A stretch of DNA of 64,000 nucleotides from Deferribacteres bacterium. Lineage in GTDB: Bacteria; Zhuqueibacterota; Zhuqueibacteria; Zhuqueibacterales; Geothermadaptataceae. A program made the position numbers and the translations under genes. The notes under the pieces were generated by a model. The model was given only the letters and a program-made list of their open reading frames with translations. It was not told where the DNA came from and made no database searches. Positions 18,766 to 27,144 of this stretch are shown piece by piece (within the stretch, counting starts at the first letter, position 1; each line of letters starts with the position of its first letter). Location of the stretch: assembly GCA_020633655.1 (NCBI GenBank), contig JACKDF010000008.1, positions 1 to 64,000 on the forward strand, written 5' to 3'.

Positions 18766-19486
18766 TTTCTTTAGTATGAAGCCAAGTATTGAAGAAAAAG
18801 AGTGGGTGATGACTAATTACCCCAACTTATCTTTTGACGTTAAAAAGGCTGTTGAGGTTATCAAGGGTGAGTTTGCCTTTAGAGCAGCATACGACGAAAA
18901 TACTCAAGAATATATTATCAATCCTTCACTCGCTGAAAGTTCTAATCAAATTATAATTTCAGACTTTTATGAGATTGAAATTTGCTTTGTTTGTTCCAAC
19001 GGTAAGAGCCAGCTTCCTCTTGTATATGAGACTGGTGGCAGAATCAAACGTTTAGCTAATAAGTTGTCTCGACCACTTGCTGATCTCCACATATATCCAG
19101 ATAGCAGGTTGTGTTTAGTTGGGTTATTGGATGAAGAAGAAAAACTGTCGTTACCTGAATTTATTGATGGTCCCATCCTTCAGTTCTGTTATGATGAAAG
19201 TTATTATGAAAAGTATGGAAGATGGCCTCGTGGTCAGTACTCTCACGGAGCAGAAGGAATTGTCGAAAATTTCTTGGATAGATTCAAAAATGGAAAAGTA
19301 AATAAAGAGAAATGCTTAGAAATTTTAAGACAATATCCTACTTGGGAAAGATATTATCAATTGCTGAATACAAAAAAAGATAAAATTAAAGGCCATCACA
19401 GGTGTCCATGTGGAACAGAAAAGAAAATCAGGAAATGTCATCCAAAGGTTTGGGAAGGGTTGAATATATTACATAAGCTTAAATAA
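18719..19486 (+). CDS. E2-like protein fused to a SEC-C zinc motif
   Basis: 255 aa from the ATG at 18719, overlapping the CD-NTase gene by 47 bases. Residues 60-180 match the layout of bacterial E2-like (ubiquitin-conjugating fold) CBASS proteins. LADLHIYPDSRLCLVG carries a His-x-x-Pro turn before a candidate catalytic Cys, and YYEKYGRWPRGQYSHG gives the trailing Tyr/Trp/Gly/His block. The C-terminus carries a SEC-C-type metal motif (CPCGTEKKIRKCH). E2 homologues in type II CBASS regulate the cyclase by covalent conjugation. The SEC-C addition could recruit a partner or nucleic acid. The E2 assignment is by motif pattern only. Confidence 0.6.
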   Translation: MSNGALKHIQSHIDGNFFSMKPSIEEKEWVMTNYPNLSFDVKKAVEVIKGEFAFRAAYDENTQEYIINPSLAESSNQIIISDFYEIEICFVCSNGKSQLPLVYETGGRIKRLANKLSRPLADLHIYPDSRLCLVGLLDEEEKLSLPEFIDGPILQFCYDESYYEKYGRWPRGQYSHGAEGIVENFLDRFKNGKVNKEKCLEILRQYPTWERYYQLLNTKKDKIKGHHRCPCGTEKKIRKCHPKVWEGLNILHKLK

Positions 19487-19860
19487 CAGCTTATGGAGAA
19501 ATTCAAAATTTGGGTCAAATAATTCTCCCTAATGGAATAGAGATAGAAATTGATCTACATAATGCAAAACTCAAATTAACTAAGAGTTGTGTTGAGTAAA
19601 CATATATTTTCTTCTGGCAAATCTACCCTACTACACAATATTCTGGAAGTGCGGTATTTTGATTATACAAAGAGAAAAAAATCAGCGAAGAATTCTACAT
19701 AACAACTCAACGTATTCTATGATCGGTTTTTAAAAGCACCCATCGACTTAGGCAAAATAATCAAACAAAAAATCAAGTTGGCTAACCCAAGCGTTATTCT
19801 CAGCAAAAAAGGTTCTAACTACGTGTATCTCCCTGGTGGGAAATTGAGATTAAAATGAAA
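19487..19860 (+). pseudogene. decayed coding remnants, including a P-loop fragment
   Basis: No intact gene lies here, but the plus strand reads like broken protein in shifting frames. One piece ends GQIILPNGIEIEIDLHN before a stop at about 19598. A Walker-A-like FSSGKSTLLHNIL lies at about 19612-19650. A C-terminal-looking piece ends SNYVYLPGGKLRLK at 19857. A terminator follows. The likely source is a lost ATPase or other cargo gene between the CBASS operon and abiE. Confidence 0.4.
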
Positions 19861-19862
19861 TA

Positions 19863-19890
19863 AAATCCGCTAAGAACAGCGGATTTTCTA
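19863..19890 (+). terminator. Rho-independent terminator
   Basis: Perfect stem AAATCCGCT (19863-19871) and AGCGGATTT (19878-19886) with a 6-base loop, followed by TCTATTT. It insulates the CBASS-side remnants from the abiE promoter. Confidence 0.8.
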
Positions 19891-19929
19891 TTTAAACTTT
19901 CCTGGAACAAGCATTTATCAACTTAAAAG

Positions 19930-19965
19930 TTGATCTTTTGTATAAATTTGTATATAATGATACCA
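19930..19965 (+). promoter_or_regulatory. sigma-70-type promoter of abiE
   Basis: TTGATC (19930-19935) and TATAAT (19953-19958) are separated by 17 bases. This is a near-consensus promoter, with transcription expected to begin about 17 bases before the abiEi ATG. No clear ribosome binding site follows, so the message is nearly leaderless. Confidence 0.65.
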
Positions 19966-19981
19966 GATATACCCAATTAAT

Positions 19982-20770
19982 ATGGACTTTATGGAATCAA
20001 TGAATACAATTTTATCAAAAAATGACGCATTTCTATTGGAAAAAGCGCTTGTTAATGCTGGTCAAGTTGTTCGCTTTGATGACCTTAAAAAGGCGACCAA
20101 TGATCAGTTAACTGATGTGCAGCTTAAAAAAATAGTTCAACGTCTGGTAGAACGGGGATGGCTGGTACGGATTAAGAATGGCTTATATGTCGTTATTTCA
20201 GACATTACCTCATTAGCATCCAACGATGTTTCTCTCCTGCGTATTTCACAGGCACTTAATGAGAATTCATATATATCTCTAACTTCTGCTTTACAATACT
20301 ATGGTCTTGTTGATCAGCTCTTAAAAGAAGTAACAGCAATTACGAATAATAGAACCAGACGTTACCAATTTCAAGGATTCATCTTCAGATTTTCCAAAGT
20401 TCGTGATGATTTTTATTTTGGCTACTCTCAGAAACGAGTGGAAGGAAAATTAGTTAATATTGCTGAACTTGAAAAAGTGATTCTCGATTTTATTTATTTA
20501 AAAAAAGACGTGTATTCACTCAACATGCTCTGGGAAAAACTGACAGAATATTCAGATGAGTTTGATTTTGATAAACTCCAGGTGTTAGCACTAAGATGCA
20601 ACCTCACCCTTAGACGAATTACCGGATTTTTATTGGATAAACTTGGTAAAGACAGCAAAAGATTGTATGCTTCTGTCAAAGGGAAAAATGGATACAGTCG
20701 TTTAACATCAAATTCAAAAGACTTTAATGCCAAATGGCGCCTTTATTATGATCATCGAATTATTGAGTAA
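19982..20770 (+). CDS. abiEi: AbiEi-type antitoxin (type IV toxin-antitoxin)
   Basis: 262 aa. The N-terminal winged helix covers residues 15-75 (VVRFDDLKKAT ... RGWLVRIKNGLYVV), followed by the AbiEi core (SYISLTSALQYYGL, then the YFGYSQKRVEGK region). In-frame Mets at 4 and 7 are alternative starts. The protein binds its own promoter as repressor and neutralises the AbiEii nucleotidyltransferase toxin without direct binding. Its 3' end overlaps the toxin gene. A near-consensus promoter lies 24 bases upstream. Such pairs give abortive-infection defence and stabilise mobile elements. Confidence 0.85.
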   Translation: MDFMESMNTILSKNDAFLLEKALVNAGQVVRFDDLKKATNDQLTDVQLKKIVQRLVERGWLVRIKNGLYVVISDITSLASNDVSLLRISQALNENSYISLTSALQYYGLVDQLLKEVTAITNNRTRRYQFQGFIFRFSKVRDDFYFGYSQKRVEGKLVNIAELEKVILDFIYLKKDVYSLNMLWEKLTEYSDEFDFDKLQVLALRCNLTLRRITGFLLDKLGKDSKRLYASVKGKNGYSRLTSNSKDFNAKWRLYYDHRIIE

Positions 20771-21497
20771 ACAGGAACTCCAAGTTTTAAATAAACATGG
20801 GTTCAAATATCCATTAGCAATTGCCGAGAAAGACTATTTTCTCTCAATTGTATTGAAAATTCTGTATGATTCTCATTTAAAAGATATTCTGGTTTTTAAA
20901 GGCGGAACAGCTTTGCATCATACATATCTGCCACAACTTCGGTTTTCTCAAGATTTAGATTTCACGGCATACAAGAAAATTACTATAGATGATCTACGCT
21001 CGGTTTTCAAGGAACACGAATTTCTTGAAATCAAAAAACACTTTACATCACCGCATACAGTTAAAATTGAACGGCTAGGATATCAGGGTATTTTAGAGAT
21101 GCCTGCATTTCTTAGAATTGAAATTGATTTCACACAGAATGTTGTACTTCCTACCAAGAAAATGGAATATAAGAATGCGTATAATGTGGATGTTAAACCA
21201 GCCGTTATGGATATTATGGAAATCTGTGCTGAAAAAATCCGGGCAATGAATGAACGATTTCGATATCGAGACTTTTATGATTTTGCAATGATCCTCAAAT
21301 ATGTCAAGGTTGATCTTGCAGAAGTAGTAAAATTGGTACATAAAAAAGAGCAGCGCAAGCCGTTTGCTATTAAAAATATTCTTGATCATTGGGAACTAGC
21401 TGCCCAAGCGAAACAGCAAGATACTGAGCAGATTTTCCTTTCTGAGGAAATCCATCAAAAAAAAGTGGGTGAATATATATCACTTATTCCGTTTTAA
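20727..21497 (+). CDS. abiEii: AbiEii/AbiGii-type nucleotidyltransferase toxin
   Basis: 256 aa; the ATG at 20727 and an in-frame ATG at 20748 are both possible. The four family motifs are visible: GGTALHHTY (motif I), FSQDLDFTAY with the metal Asp pair, EKIRAMNERFRYRD and YDFAMI. These proteins are DUF1814-family nucleotidyltransferases that stop growth, for some members by modifying tRNA ends. It overlaps abiEi and forms a standard two-gene unit, followed by a terminator at 21545. All catalytic residues appear present, so it is probably active. Confidence 0.88.
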   Translation: MPNGAFIMIIELLSKQELQVLNKHGFKYPLAIAEKDYFLSIVLKILYDSHLKDILVFKGGTALHHTYLPQLRFSQDLDFTAYKKITIDDLRSVFKEHEFLEIKKHFTSPHTVKIERLGYQGILEMPAFLRIEIDFTQNVVLPTKKMEYKNAYNVDVKPAVMDIMEICAEKIRAMNERFRYRDFYDFAMILKYVKVDLAEVVKLVHKKEQRKPFAIKNILDHWELAAQAKQQDTEQIFLSEEIHQKKVGEYISLIPF

Positions 21498-21544
21498 TAT
21501 AATAAACATTCATTCTAAATATATTGTCTGCAGATTGGAGAATG

Positions 21545-21597
21545 AAATACCCATAATCAAGTAGAAATTCGGGATCAATTTCGAGTGGGTATTTTTC
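21545..21597 (+). terminator. Rho-independent terminator after abiE
   Basis: An outer stem AAATACCCA (21545-21553) pairs with TGGGTATTT (21586-21594). An inner GAAATT/AATTTC stem lies in the loop, and a T run follows. It separates abiE from the downstream nucleotide-enzyme operon. Confidence 0.65.
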
Positions 21598-21632
21598 ATA
21601 GAAATGTAATATTATAAAGAGGATAAGGACTT

Positions 21633-22913
21633 ATGGATGAATCAAATATTAGCTCTAAAAAAATCTATTGGGCCAATACTCTCTTTACAGAAGCGGATAG
21701 AAGGTTTAATATTTACTGTACAGACATTTTAAGAAGAGCTGGTTTTAATGTGTTTTTACCACAAGAAGCTCCTGTTAACGATGAGAAAGCACCTACAGCT
21801 AAAGACATATTCAACATAGACACAAGAGAAATCATATGCTCCGATCTTCTTATTGCATGTTTAGATCAAGAAACCATAGATTGTGGAGTAGCATGTGAAA
21901 TTGGGATAGCTTTTGCTTTCGGAATTCCCGTAATTGGACTTTATACAGATATTAGACAATATCGTAGTGGTAGTGGACACATGTACAAAAATTTGTATGT
22001 TCTGGGAGCTATAGAAGATTTAGGAGAAATCACAAACAGTTTAGAAGAACTACAACAAATCATCCCCAGGTTTTTGAATAGAAAATGGGAAACCAATACA
22101 GGGAAAAAAGTTACTACAGAATTCTCATTAGAACATTATGAAGGGATTGCTGATAGCTATGATGCCTTTATTGAAAAATTAGAGAGCTGGTACAACCCTC
22201 CATGGACTTCAACTCAAATAATAAATAAATACATTAATATATTATCTCCTAAAAGTATTATTGAATTTGGATGTGGGACTGGTAAATTGGGGCATTATAT
22301 TACTGAACAAAATAATCAAATATTGTATACTGGCTTCGATATCTCACAACAGATGATTAACATTGCTCAACAACATTATCAGAAAAAGCTTTGTAATTAT
22401 AGTTCTAATTTATCTGACCTAGTCCACCAAACAGGAGATGATTGTTTTGACCTTTCCATTATGTTGTTTACATTACATGATGTCCCGGATCAAAATGGTA
22501 TGTTTTCGGATTTAGTTCGACATACTCATTCTGGTGGGCATATCTTAATAATGGATCTATCCATCCATGATCTTCCTGGTATAACTAAACGTCTTAAGTA
22601 TGGATTATCTAGACCTGCAATCACACATGATACGCGTATCGAACCGGTATGGATAGCTAATCAAGCTGAACATTTCAATTTACAACTTATAGAGTGCAAC
22701 CTAATTACAACAGGTATCACCTTTCCAACTTGTATTGACTTGGATAATTATTTTGAGGAATTTGGAATCTACCGTGGCATGGATCTACCGTTAAGCCTAT
22801 CTTCAAATGAAGAACAAGATTGGAAATCACAGATTAGAGATACTATAAAAACCTGGTCTTTCCCCTTTTCGGACCGAAGGAGCTTTATTGTATGCCTACT
22901 AAAGAAGCTGTAA
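21633..22913 (+). CDS. nucleoside 2-deoxyribosyltransferase-like / SAM methyltransferase fusion
   Basis: 426 aa, with AGGATAAGG before the ATG. Residues 9-150 resemble the nucleoside 2-deoxyribosyltransferase fold: YWANTLFTEADRRFN opens the domain, CSDLLIACLD follows, and GVACEIGIAFAFGIPVIGLY supplies the Glu expected to be the nucleophile. Residues 175-420 form a class I SAM-dependent methyltransferase, with motif I EFGCGTG (about 211-217) and the later LSIMLFTLHDVPD and GGHILIMDLS. The fusion suggests base exchange or removal on a deoxynucleotide coupled to methylation. The next two genes overlap it and encode a thymidylate-kinase homologue and a DNA glycosylase. This gene combination is not familiar. 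Substrates are unknown. Confidence 0.75.
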   Translation: MDESNISSKKIYWANTLFTEADRRFNIYCTDILRRAGFNVFLPQEAPVNDEKAPTAKDIFNIDTREIICSDLLIACLDQETIDCGVACEIGIAFAFGIPVIGLYTDIRQYRSGSGHMYKNLYVLGAIEDLGEITNSLEELQQIIPRFLNRKWETNTGKKVTTEFSLEHYEGIADSYDAFIEKLESWYNPPWTSTQIINKYINILSPKSIIEFGCGTGKLGHYITEQNNQILYTGFDISQQMINIAQQHYQKKLCNYSSNLSDLVHQTGDDCFDLSIMLFTLHDVPDQNGMFSDLVRHTHSGGHILIMDLSIHDLPGITKRLKYGLSRPAITHDTRIEPVWIANQAEHFNLQLIECNLITTGITFPTCIDLDNYFEEFGIYRGMDLPLSLSSNEEQDWKSQIRDTIKTWSFPFSDRRSFIVCLLKKL

Positions 22914-23536
22914 GCTATCCTGGGAAATTAGTAGCATTTGAAGGAATTGATCGAGCGGGAAAAACTTCAGCAATGAAATTACTTGCAGGAGTATTAGTGA
23001 ATTGTAAAGTACCAATAACTTTATGTAGTGAAAAAATGTCCCCAATCTCAGATCTTCTTTCTGGTGAAAACTTAAAAAAGACGTCTGGTTTTCTAAAGAC
23101 TTATTTATTCGCTACAGATAGAGCCTGGACATATGAAAAAAAATGCATACCTGCGTTACAGCGGGGAGAACTTGTGATATGGGATCGATATATAGATTCT
23201 GCCATTGTATATAGGACGGTTGAGTTTCAACAGATGAAATCTACCATGGATATTAATTTTGTTAATCAGATAAATGGTCCATTCATCCAAGCAGACTTGA
23301 CTTTCATCTTAGATGTCTCAGTAAACACATCTGAAAAGCGAGCAATTCGCAGTGGGCAATTAGAACCATATACCAGAGATTTCCTGAAACAAGTCCGTGT
23401 TGAATATTTGAAACGATCCCATTATCCAGGTTATATTGTCATTAACGGAGAAAATTCTTTGGAAAAAATTATTGATGAAATTAAATCAATAATTCAAGAT
23501 GAATTTAAGGAGTTATTTTATGAAATTGAAAGTTAA
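22892..23536 (+). CDS. thymidylate kinase homologue
   Basis: 214 aa. AAGGAG lies about nine bases before the ATG, inside the 3' end of the previous gene (22-base overlap). The P-loop is FEGIDRAGKTS (residues 14-24), matching the TMP kinase FEGxDxxGKT pattern. IWDRYIDSAIVYR is the DR(Y) substrate-binding motif. The lid region SEKRAIRSGQLEPY is shorter and less basic than in housekeeping enzymes. TMP kinases phosphorylate dTMP to dTDP. Here, beside a deoxyribosyltransferase-methyltransferase and a DNA glycosylase, it may handle a modified deoxynucleotide. It is unlikely to be the sole cellular tmk. Confidence 0.8.
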   Translation: MPTKEAVSYPGKLVAFEGIDRAGKTSAMKLLAGVLVNCKVPITLCSEKMSPISDLLSGENLKKTSGFLKTYLFATDRAWTYEKKCIPALQRGELVIWDRYIDSAIVYRTVEFQQMKSTMDINFVNQINGPFIQADLTFILDVSVNTSEKRAIRSGQLEPYTRDFLKQVRVEYLKRSHYPGYIVINGENSLEKIIDEIKSIIQDEFKELFYEIES

Positions 23537-24410
23537 TCATAGAAGAGCAAAAGAAATTGTTCTGCGTCTACAACAAGCATTCACTCGTCGCGAAGGGCTA
23601 CTCAGTGAAGTGAGTGATCTTGTTGAAAATCAAATTCCAGATAATGTAGAACATCTTTCTTTTGAACATGCCTCTTTCTTATTTTATATTGTTTCTAATG
23701 ATCATGGAATGAAGTCAACGCGGCTTTATGATAGAGCAAAGGAACTCTATTACAATGCACCGGATTTATTTGATCCACTAAAAGTCTTGGAAACATTTTC
23801 AGGTCCAGAAGATGAAAGATTACTTGAGTTGACGGGAAATCCCCTTGGTACACGTTATCCAAAACAAACAGCAAAATCATGGTATATCAACTCTGAGAAA
23901 CTCATTACAGATTTCGATGCCAGTCCTGTAATTTTATTTCAATGTTCTCATAATGCCGGGGAATTATTAAAAAAAATTGTGAGTTTCAGAGGATATGGCC
24001 CGAAGACTGGAGGAATGTTATTACGCGCGATAGTTGGTCTGGGCTTCAATAAGTTAAACGGTATGGAGAATGTATTAGTACCTGTGGATATCCATGATTC
24101 TCGGATTTCATTTTATACAGGCATGGTCCATATAGAAAACGATAGAAGTTCGAGAAAGACAAGTATTGACTATTACTCATATGTCCGGGATATCCAGCAA
24201 ATACTACTTGATACATGTAATTCATCGAATATATCATGGCTGGATGTAGATCGTGCTCTCTGGCTTATTGGTTCAAGAGGTTGTGTTAATAAAAAGTGTA
24301 TAAATTGTCCTCTAAATGAATGGTGTGAAATCGGAAAGGAAATCATGAAACCCAAAAATTCTCAAAAAGATTTACAACTTTCCCTAAATCATGATGATAT
24401 ATCCATTTAG
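23520..24410 (+). CDS. endonuclease III-like HhH DNA glycosylase with Fe-S cluster
   Basis: 296 aa; the start at 23520 is fixed by AAGGAG seven bases upstream and overlaps the kinase gene by 17 bases. A helix-hairpin-helix lies at about residues 158-175 (FRGYGPKTGGMLLRA), with the Lys expected of bifunctional glycosylase/AP lyases. VPVDIHDSRIS follows with the catalytic Asp (VDxH of Nth). The C-terminus has four cysteines, C-x4-C-x2-C-x5-C (ending CPLNEWC), close to the 4Fe-4S loop of endonuclease III. The N-terminal 100 residues are not typical of Nth. It is probably a base-excision enzyme specialised for a particular altered base. In this operon it might cut modified or unmodified invader DNA. 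Confidence 0.78.
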   Translation: MKLKVNHRRAKEIVLRLQQAFTRREGLLSEVSDLVENQIPDNVEHLSFEHASFLFYIVSNDHGMKSTRLYDRAKELYYNAPDLFDPLKVLETFSGPEDERLLELTGNPLGTRYPKQTAKSWYINSEKLITDFDASPVILFQCSHNAGELLKKIVSFRGYGPKTGGMLLRAIVGLGFNKLNGMENVLVPVDIHDSRISFYTGMVHIENDRSSRKTSIDYYSYVRDIQQILLDTCNSSNISWLDVDRALWLIGSRGCVNKKCINCPLNEWCEIGKEIMKPKNSQKDLQLSLNHDDISI

Positions 24411-24517
24411 AACTTTTATGAAAGTGGAAATTCAATACATACATCAATAAATTTATATACTCAGATGATCATCAAGTAGTAAATAGGCAACTTTTACCTA
24501 CTACTCAAAGAATAAGA

Positions 24518-24718
24518 ATGCGATATTCTGTATTCATGGATAATTCAAGCACATCAATACAAAAACCCGAGGCAAACTTTAGCCCTAAGAAGGAAAACCT
24601 TGTGGATGAGTTTATAGAGCGATTTGCGGAAATTTTGATCTCACAAGTTACTTATAGAATTGAAAATCGGAATAGTTATAGAGAGATTGATATATTAGAG
24701 GAAGTAGAGACAAAGTAA
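24518..24718 (+). CDS. small protein of unknown function
   Basis: 66 aa, acidic and helical in its second half (DEFIERFAEILISQV). No family was recognised. A second in-frame ATG at residue 7 is possible, and no strong ribosome binding site was seen. It stands alone between the glycosylase operon and an IS-end-like sequence. Small proteins of this kind are common beside serine recombinases and excision functions in mobile elements, but nothing here proves that role. Confidence 0.45.
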   Translation: MRYSVFMDNSSTSIQKPEANFSPKKENLVDEFIERFAEILISQVTYRIENRNSYREIDILEEVETK

Positions 24719-24739
24719 ACACACGAATAGATAAAATGC

Positions 24740-24772
24740 GGCTAGAGCCCGTAAATAATTCTGCGTAACTGG
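24740..24772. mobile_element. possible IS256-family terminal inverted repeat remnant
   Basis: The bases GCCCGTAAATAATTCTGCGT followed by AACTGG resemble the terminal inverted repeat type of IS256-family insertion sequences. No transposase and no second end were found nearby. It is at most a solo relic marking past insertion. The match is from memory of the family pattern. Confidence 0.3.
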
Positions 24773-24913
24773 TTTATATTCTGTTTTCGTATTTGCTAGC
24801 AAAATGGGTCATGCCATTTTTCAATACTTAATTTCGTGTTGAATCGGTCATACTATATAGAGTTATCAACTTGATGAGTTTTTGAAGACACAAAACGAGA
24901 AGGATACATCGTT

Positions 24914-26509
24914 TTAATTATCAGTGTATTGTGTCAATATTACCTTCAGCTTAATATTCTTTTCAGTGGCATTGATAGATAATTCATTTAGTTGAATTAA
25001 AAAATTCAATGAGTTAAAACCACTGAGTTTTTCAGGAAGTGTCTTATTTTTTGTGGCCAAATACAGTGTTAGGTTTTTAATTTCAATTTTGCGGTTGTCC
25101 TTTTCATAGGTATATTTATTGTTAATAATTTGACTTATTGTTAGTAGAGATTGATTGGCAGCATAGCTAAAATCTTTAGGATTGCCAATTTTAACAATTA
25201 CAATTTCCTGTGAATTTTCATTGATTAGATCACTTACTTCAATTGAGTAATTTTTGCCATTCACATGCTTATAATCCAGTTCACGATCATTTTGTAAATA
25301 TTGGGGATTTTGAGATTCGAGCTCGTTTAGTAAGTATTTCTCTGGATAGTTTACTTTTTCACTTGGATTATCTACTACCCATTTTTGATGTTCTGATCTT
25401 TTATAAATCGTACTTGATCGTTCAAAATGTATCTTGTCAACTTCACTTTGAAGTGACTCAATAAAGCTTTTATTAAAAAGATACCATTTCCCTCTGAAAA
25501 GAAACAATTGTTCATCACTTAGATAATCTAATAAATTTACAAGATTTACAGAAAACTTACTTTTCTCATCAACAAAAACCTGAACGCGGACATCTCGTAG
25601 TGTATTTTTAATATCTAACGTGTGGTTTTGAAAAAATTCTCGTATTGCTTCAAAAGAAAGTTCCGGTAATAATTCACTTGTAAAAACGTTGTTGGAGTTG
25701 TTGTCCTTGTACTTGAGTTTTACTTGTGTTGCTTGAGAAAAAACAAAATCAGTACCATATAGCTCATAATCATGGATTCCGATTGAGTTGGAAATATCAC
25801 CATTCAGAACCGACTCAGCAAGTTTTTCATCAAGATATTTGATTTGAGCTGGATCTTTTATTGCGAGCATTCTTGGCAATCGCACTCCAGAATCCTCTTT
25901 ATCGTTTAAGTTATTTCCGATTCGGTTGAGTAATGTACCAATATGTTCAGGTTCGGTAGTAATACTAGAAAAATGAACGCTCGTACCAAAATGTATGAAT
26001 GATCTGCCCCAAATATTAGTATCTGTCGCTTGGAGTTTTACATACTCTGCTGCTTCACCGCTTGCGAATCTTAGGGGTGAATTCATCATATAACTAGTTA
26101 TAGCTTTGCTGGTATTTCCTGCAAACTTCTTTGTGCTTTTGGTTTTTGCACTCCCCGGATTTGCTATTTTTTCAGCAAGGTTTAATCCAAAATCTAGTTC
26201 AATATGAGGTTGAATATAAAAGTGAGTTTTACCAAGAGCTATCAGGTATATACTTTTGTCAAAACTGTTGTACGCTAAAATTGCACCGGAATAGATTTTA
26301 TTTTTTCTATCCGCAAATCCTTCAAAAAATGAAGCATATTGTTCCAACCACCAAATATCGGTAGGAGTTGGTGATGGCGTAAAGTAAGCTTCCATCTTAA
26401 AGTTATTTGACTCAGTCTCACTAACAAGTCTGTACCCTTTTATTGTTAGAAGGTTTTGTACTTGCGCCAGACGATTGGATTTAATTTTGTATATATTGTA
26501 TTTTGCCAT
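24914..26509 (-). CDS. DUF6119/TIGR04141-like sporadically distributed protein
   Basis: 531 aa, with AAGGA upstream of the ATG. The layout fits the TIGR04141/DUF6119 family. It opens NIYKIKSNR, has SGEAAEYVKLQATD followed by a SxxxxxFGTSVHFSS segment near residues 150-180, and a C-terminal domain with KYLLNELESQNP and an HVNGKNYSIEVSDLIN block. It is soluble, with no signal peptide. The family is patchily distributed in mobile and defence-associated regions; its biochemical function is not established to my knowledge. It is divergent from the ubiquitin-like gene pair at 26876, across a region holding a 16-bp palindrome. The family call is by recall of pattern. Confidence 0.6.
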   Translation of the reverse strand: MAKYNIYKIKSNRLAQVQNLLTIKGYRLVSETESNNFKMEAYFTPSPTPTDIWWLEQYASFFEGFADRKNKIYSGAILAYNSFDKSIYLIALGKTHFYIQPHIELDFGLNLAEKIANPGSAKTKSTKKFAGNTSKAITSYMMNSPLRFASGEAAEYVKLQATDTNIWGRSFIHFGTSVHFSSITTEPEHIGTLLNRIGNNLNDKEDSGVRLPRMLAIKDPAQIKYLDEKLAESVLNGDISNSIGIHDYELYGTDFVFSQATQVKLKYKDNNSNNVFTSELLPELSFEAIREFFQNHTLDIKNTLRDVRVQVFVDEKSKFSVNLVNLLDYLSDEQLFLFRGKWYLFNKSFIESLQSEVDKIHFERSSTIYKRSEHQKWVVDNPSEKVNYPEKYLLNELESQNPQYLQNDRELDYKHVNGKNYSIEVSDLINENSQEIVIVKIGNPKDFSYAANQSLLTISQIINNKYTYEKDNRKIEIKNLTLYLATKNKTLPEKLSGFNSLNFLIQLNELSINATEKNIKLKVILTQYTDN

Positions 26510-26755
26510 ATGGTGAATTCCTTAAGATCGATTTGGTAAATTGAAAATACAGGTGCAAGTTGTCTTCAAAATACGTATATTTTGGAGTATAGCGCGCATT
26601 TGTTATGAAAAATTTAAATAGTTTTGAATTAGTTTCATCAATTTTCATCTACTGCAAAAGCATACGTCATGAATTTTACATAGAATACAGTTTTTATCAA
26701 GAGTTTTTGGGTTAGGTAATGATATTATTCTCAACTTCAAAAAAACACCTTGCAT

Positions 26756-26771
26756 GTAGTTTAAAAACTAC
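26756..26771. promoter_or_regulatory. 16-bp palindrome upstream of ubiquitin-like gene
   Basis: GTAGTTT-AA-AAACTAC is a perfect inverted repeat in the divergent region between the DUF6119-like gene and the ubiquitin-like gene. It is not followed by a T run, so an operator is more likely than a terminator. Confidence 0.35.
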
Positions 26772-26875
26772 TAAACATATTATATCTCTTGATTTTAGAT
26801 TACTTACAGGTATTTAATTTTGTAGCACAGGGAATCTTTGAAACAAGATCATTACTAGAGATTGGAGATTATAAA

Positions 26876-27130
26876 ATGGGATATGTTAAAGTACTCATTA
26901 TTGATCCGAAGGGCGATGAGTGGGATGCAGATTTAGACGAAAATGCAGAGGAAGAAGATATAATAAACAGCTTGGTCAAGAGGCTTGAGCTACCGAAGAA
27001 AGACTCTAATGGCACGATTATAAAGTATGAGCTTAATATCAACACGGTGGGTCTTAAAAATGGTACTGTAATCAAAATAACTCACCCAAGTGCAGATTCT
27101 TTTAGAAGTTTTGAACGAAGAAATGGTTGA
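26876..27130 (+). CDS. ubiquitin-like beta-grasp protein ending in Gly
   Basis: 84 aa from the ATG at 26876, with GGAG about 12 bases upstream; a longer frame from 26789 lacks a ribosome binding site. The pattern VKVLIIDPKGDEWDADLDE, an acidic helix (EEDIINSLVKRLELP), a strand KYELNINTVGL and NGTVIKITHP matches a ubiquitin/YukD-type beta-grasp fold. The chain ends in ERRNG, so a C-terminal Gly is free for activation, as in ubiquitin-like modifiers. No E1 or JAB protease gene is adjacent. The partner gene starts 14 bases after the stop. Conjugation is speculative; a scaffold role like that of YukD is also possible. Confidence 0.6.
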   Translation: MGYVKVLIIDPKGDEWDADLDENAEEEDIINSLVKRLELPKKDSNGTIIKYELNINTVGLKNGTVIKITHPSADSFRSFERRNG

Positions 27131-27144
27131 GAAAACTAATTAAA

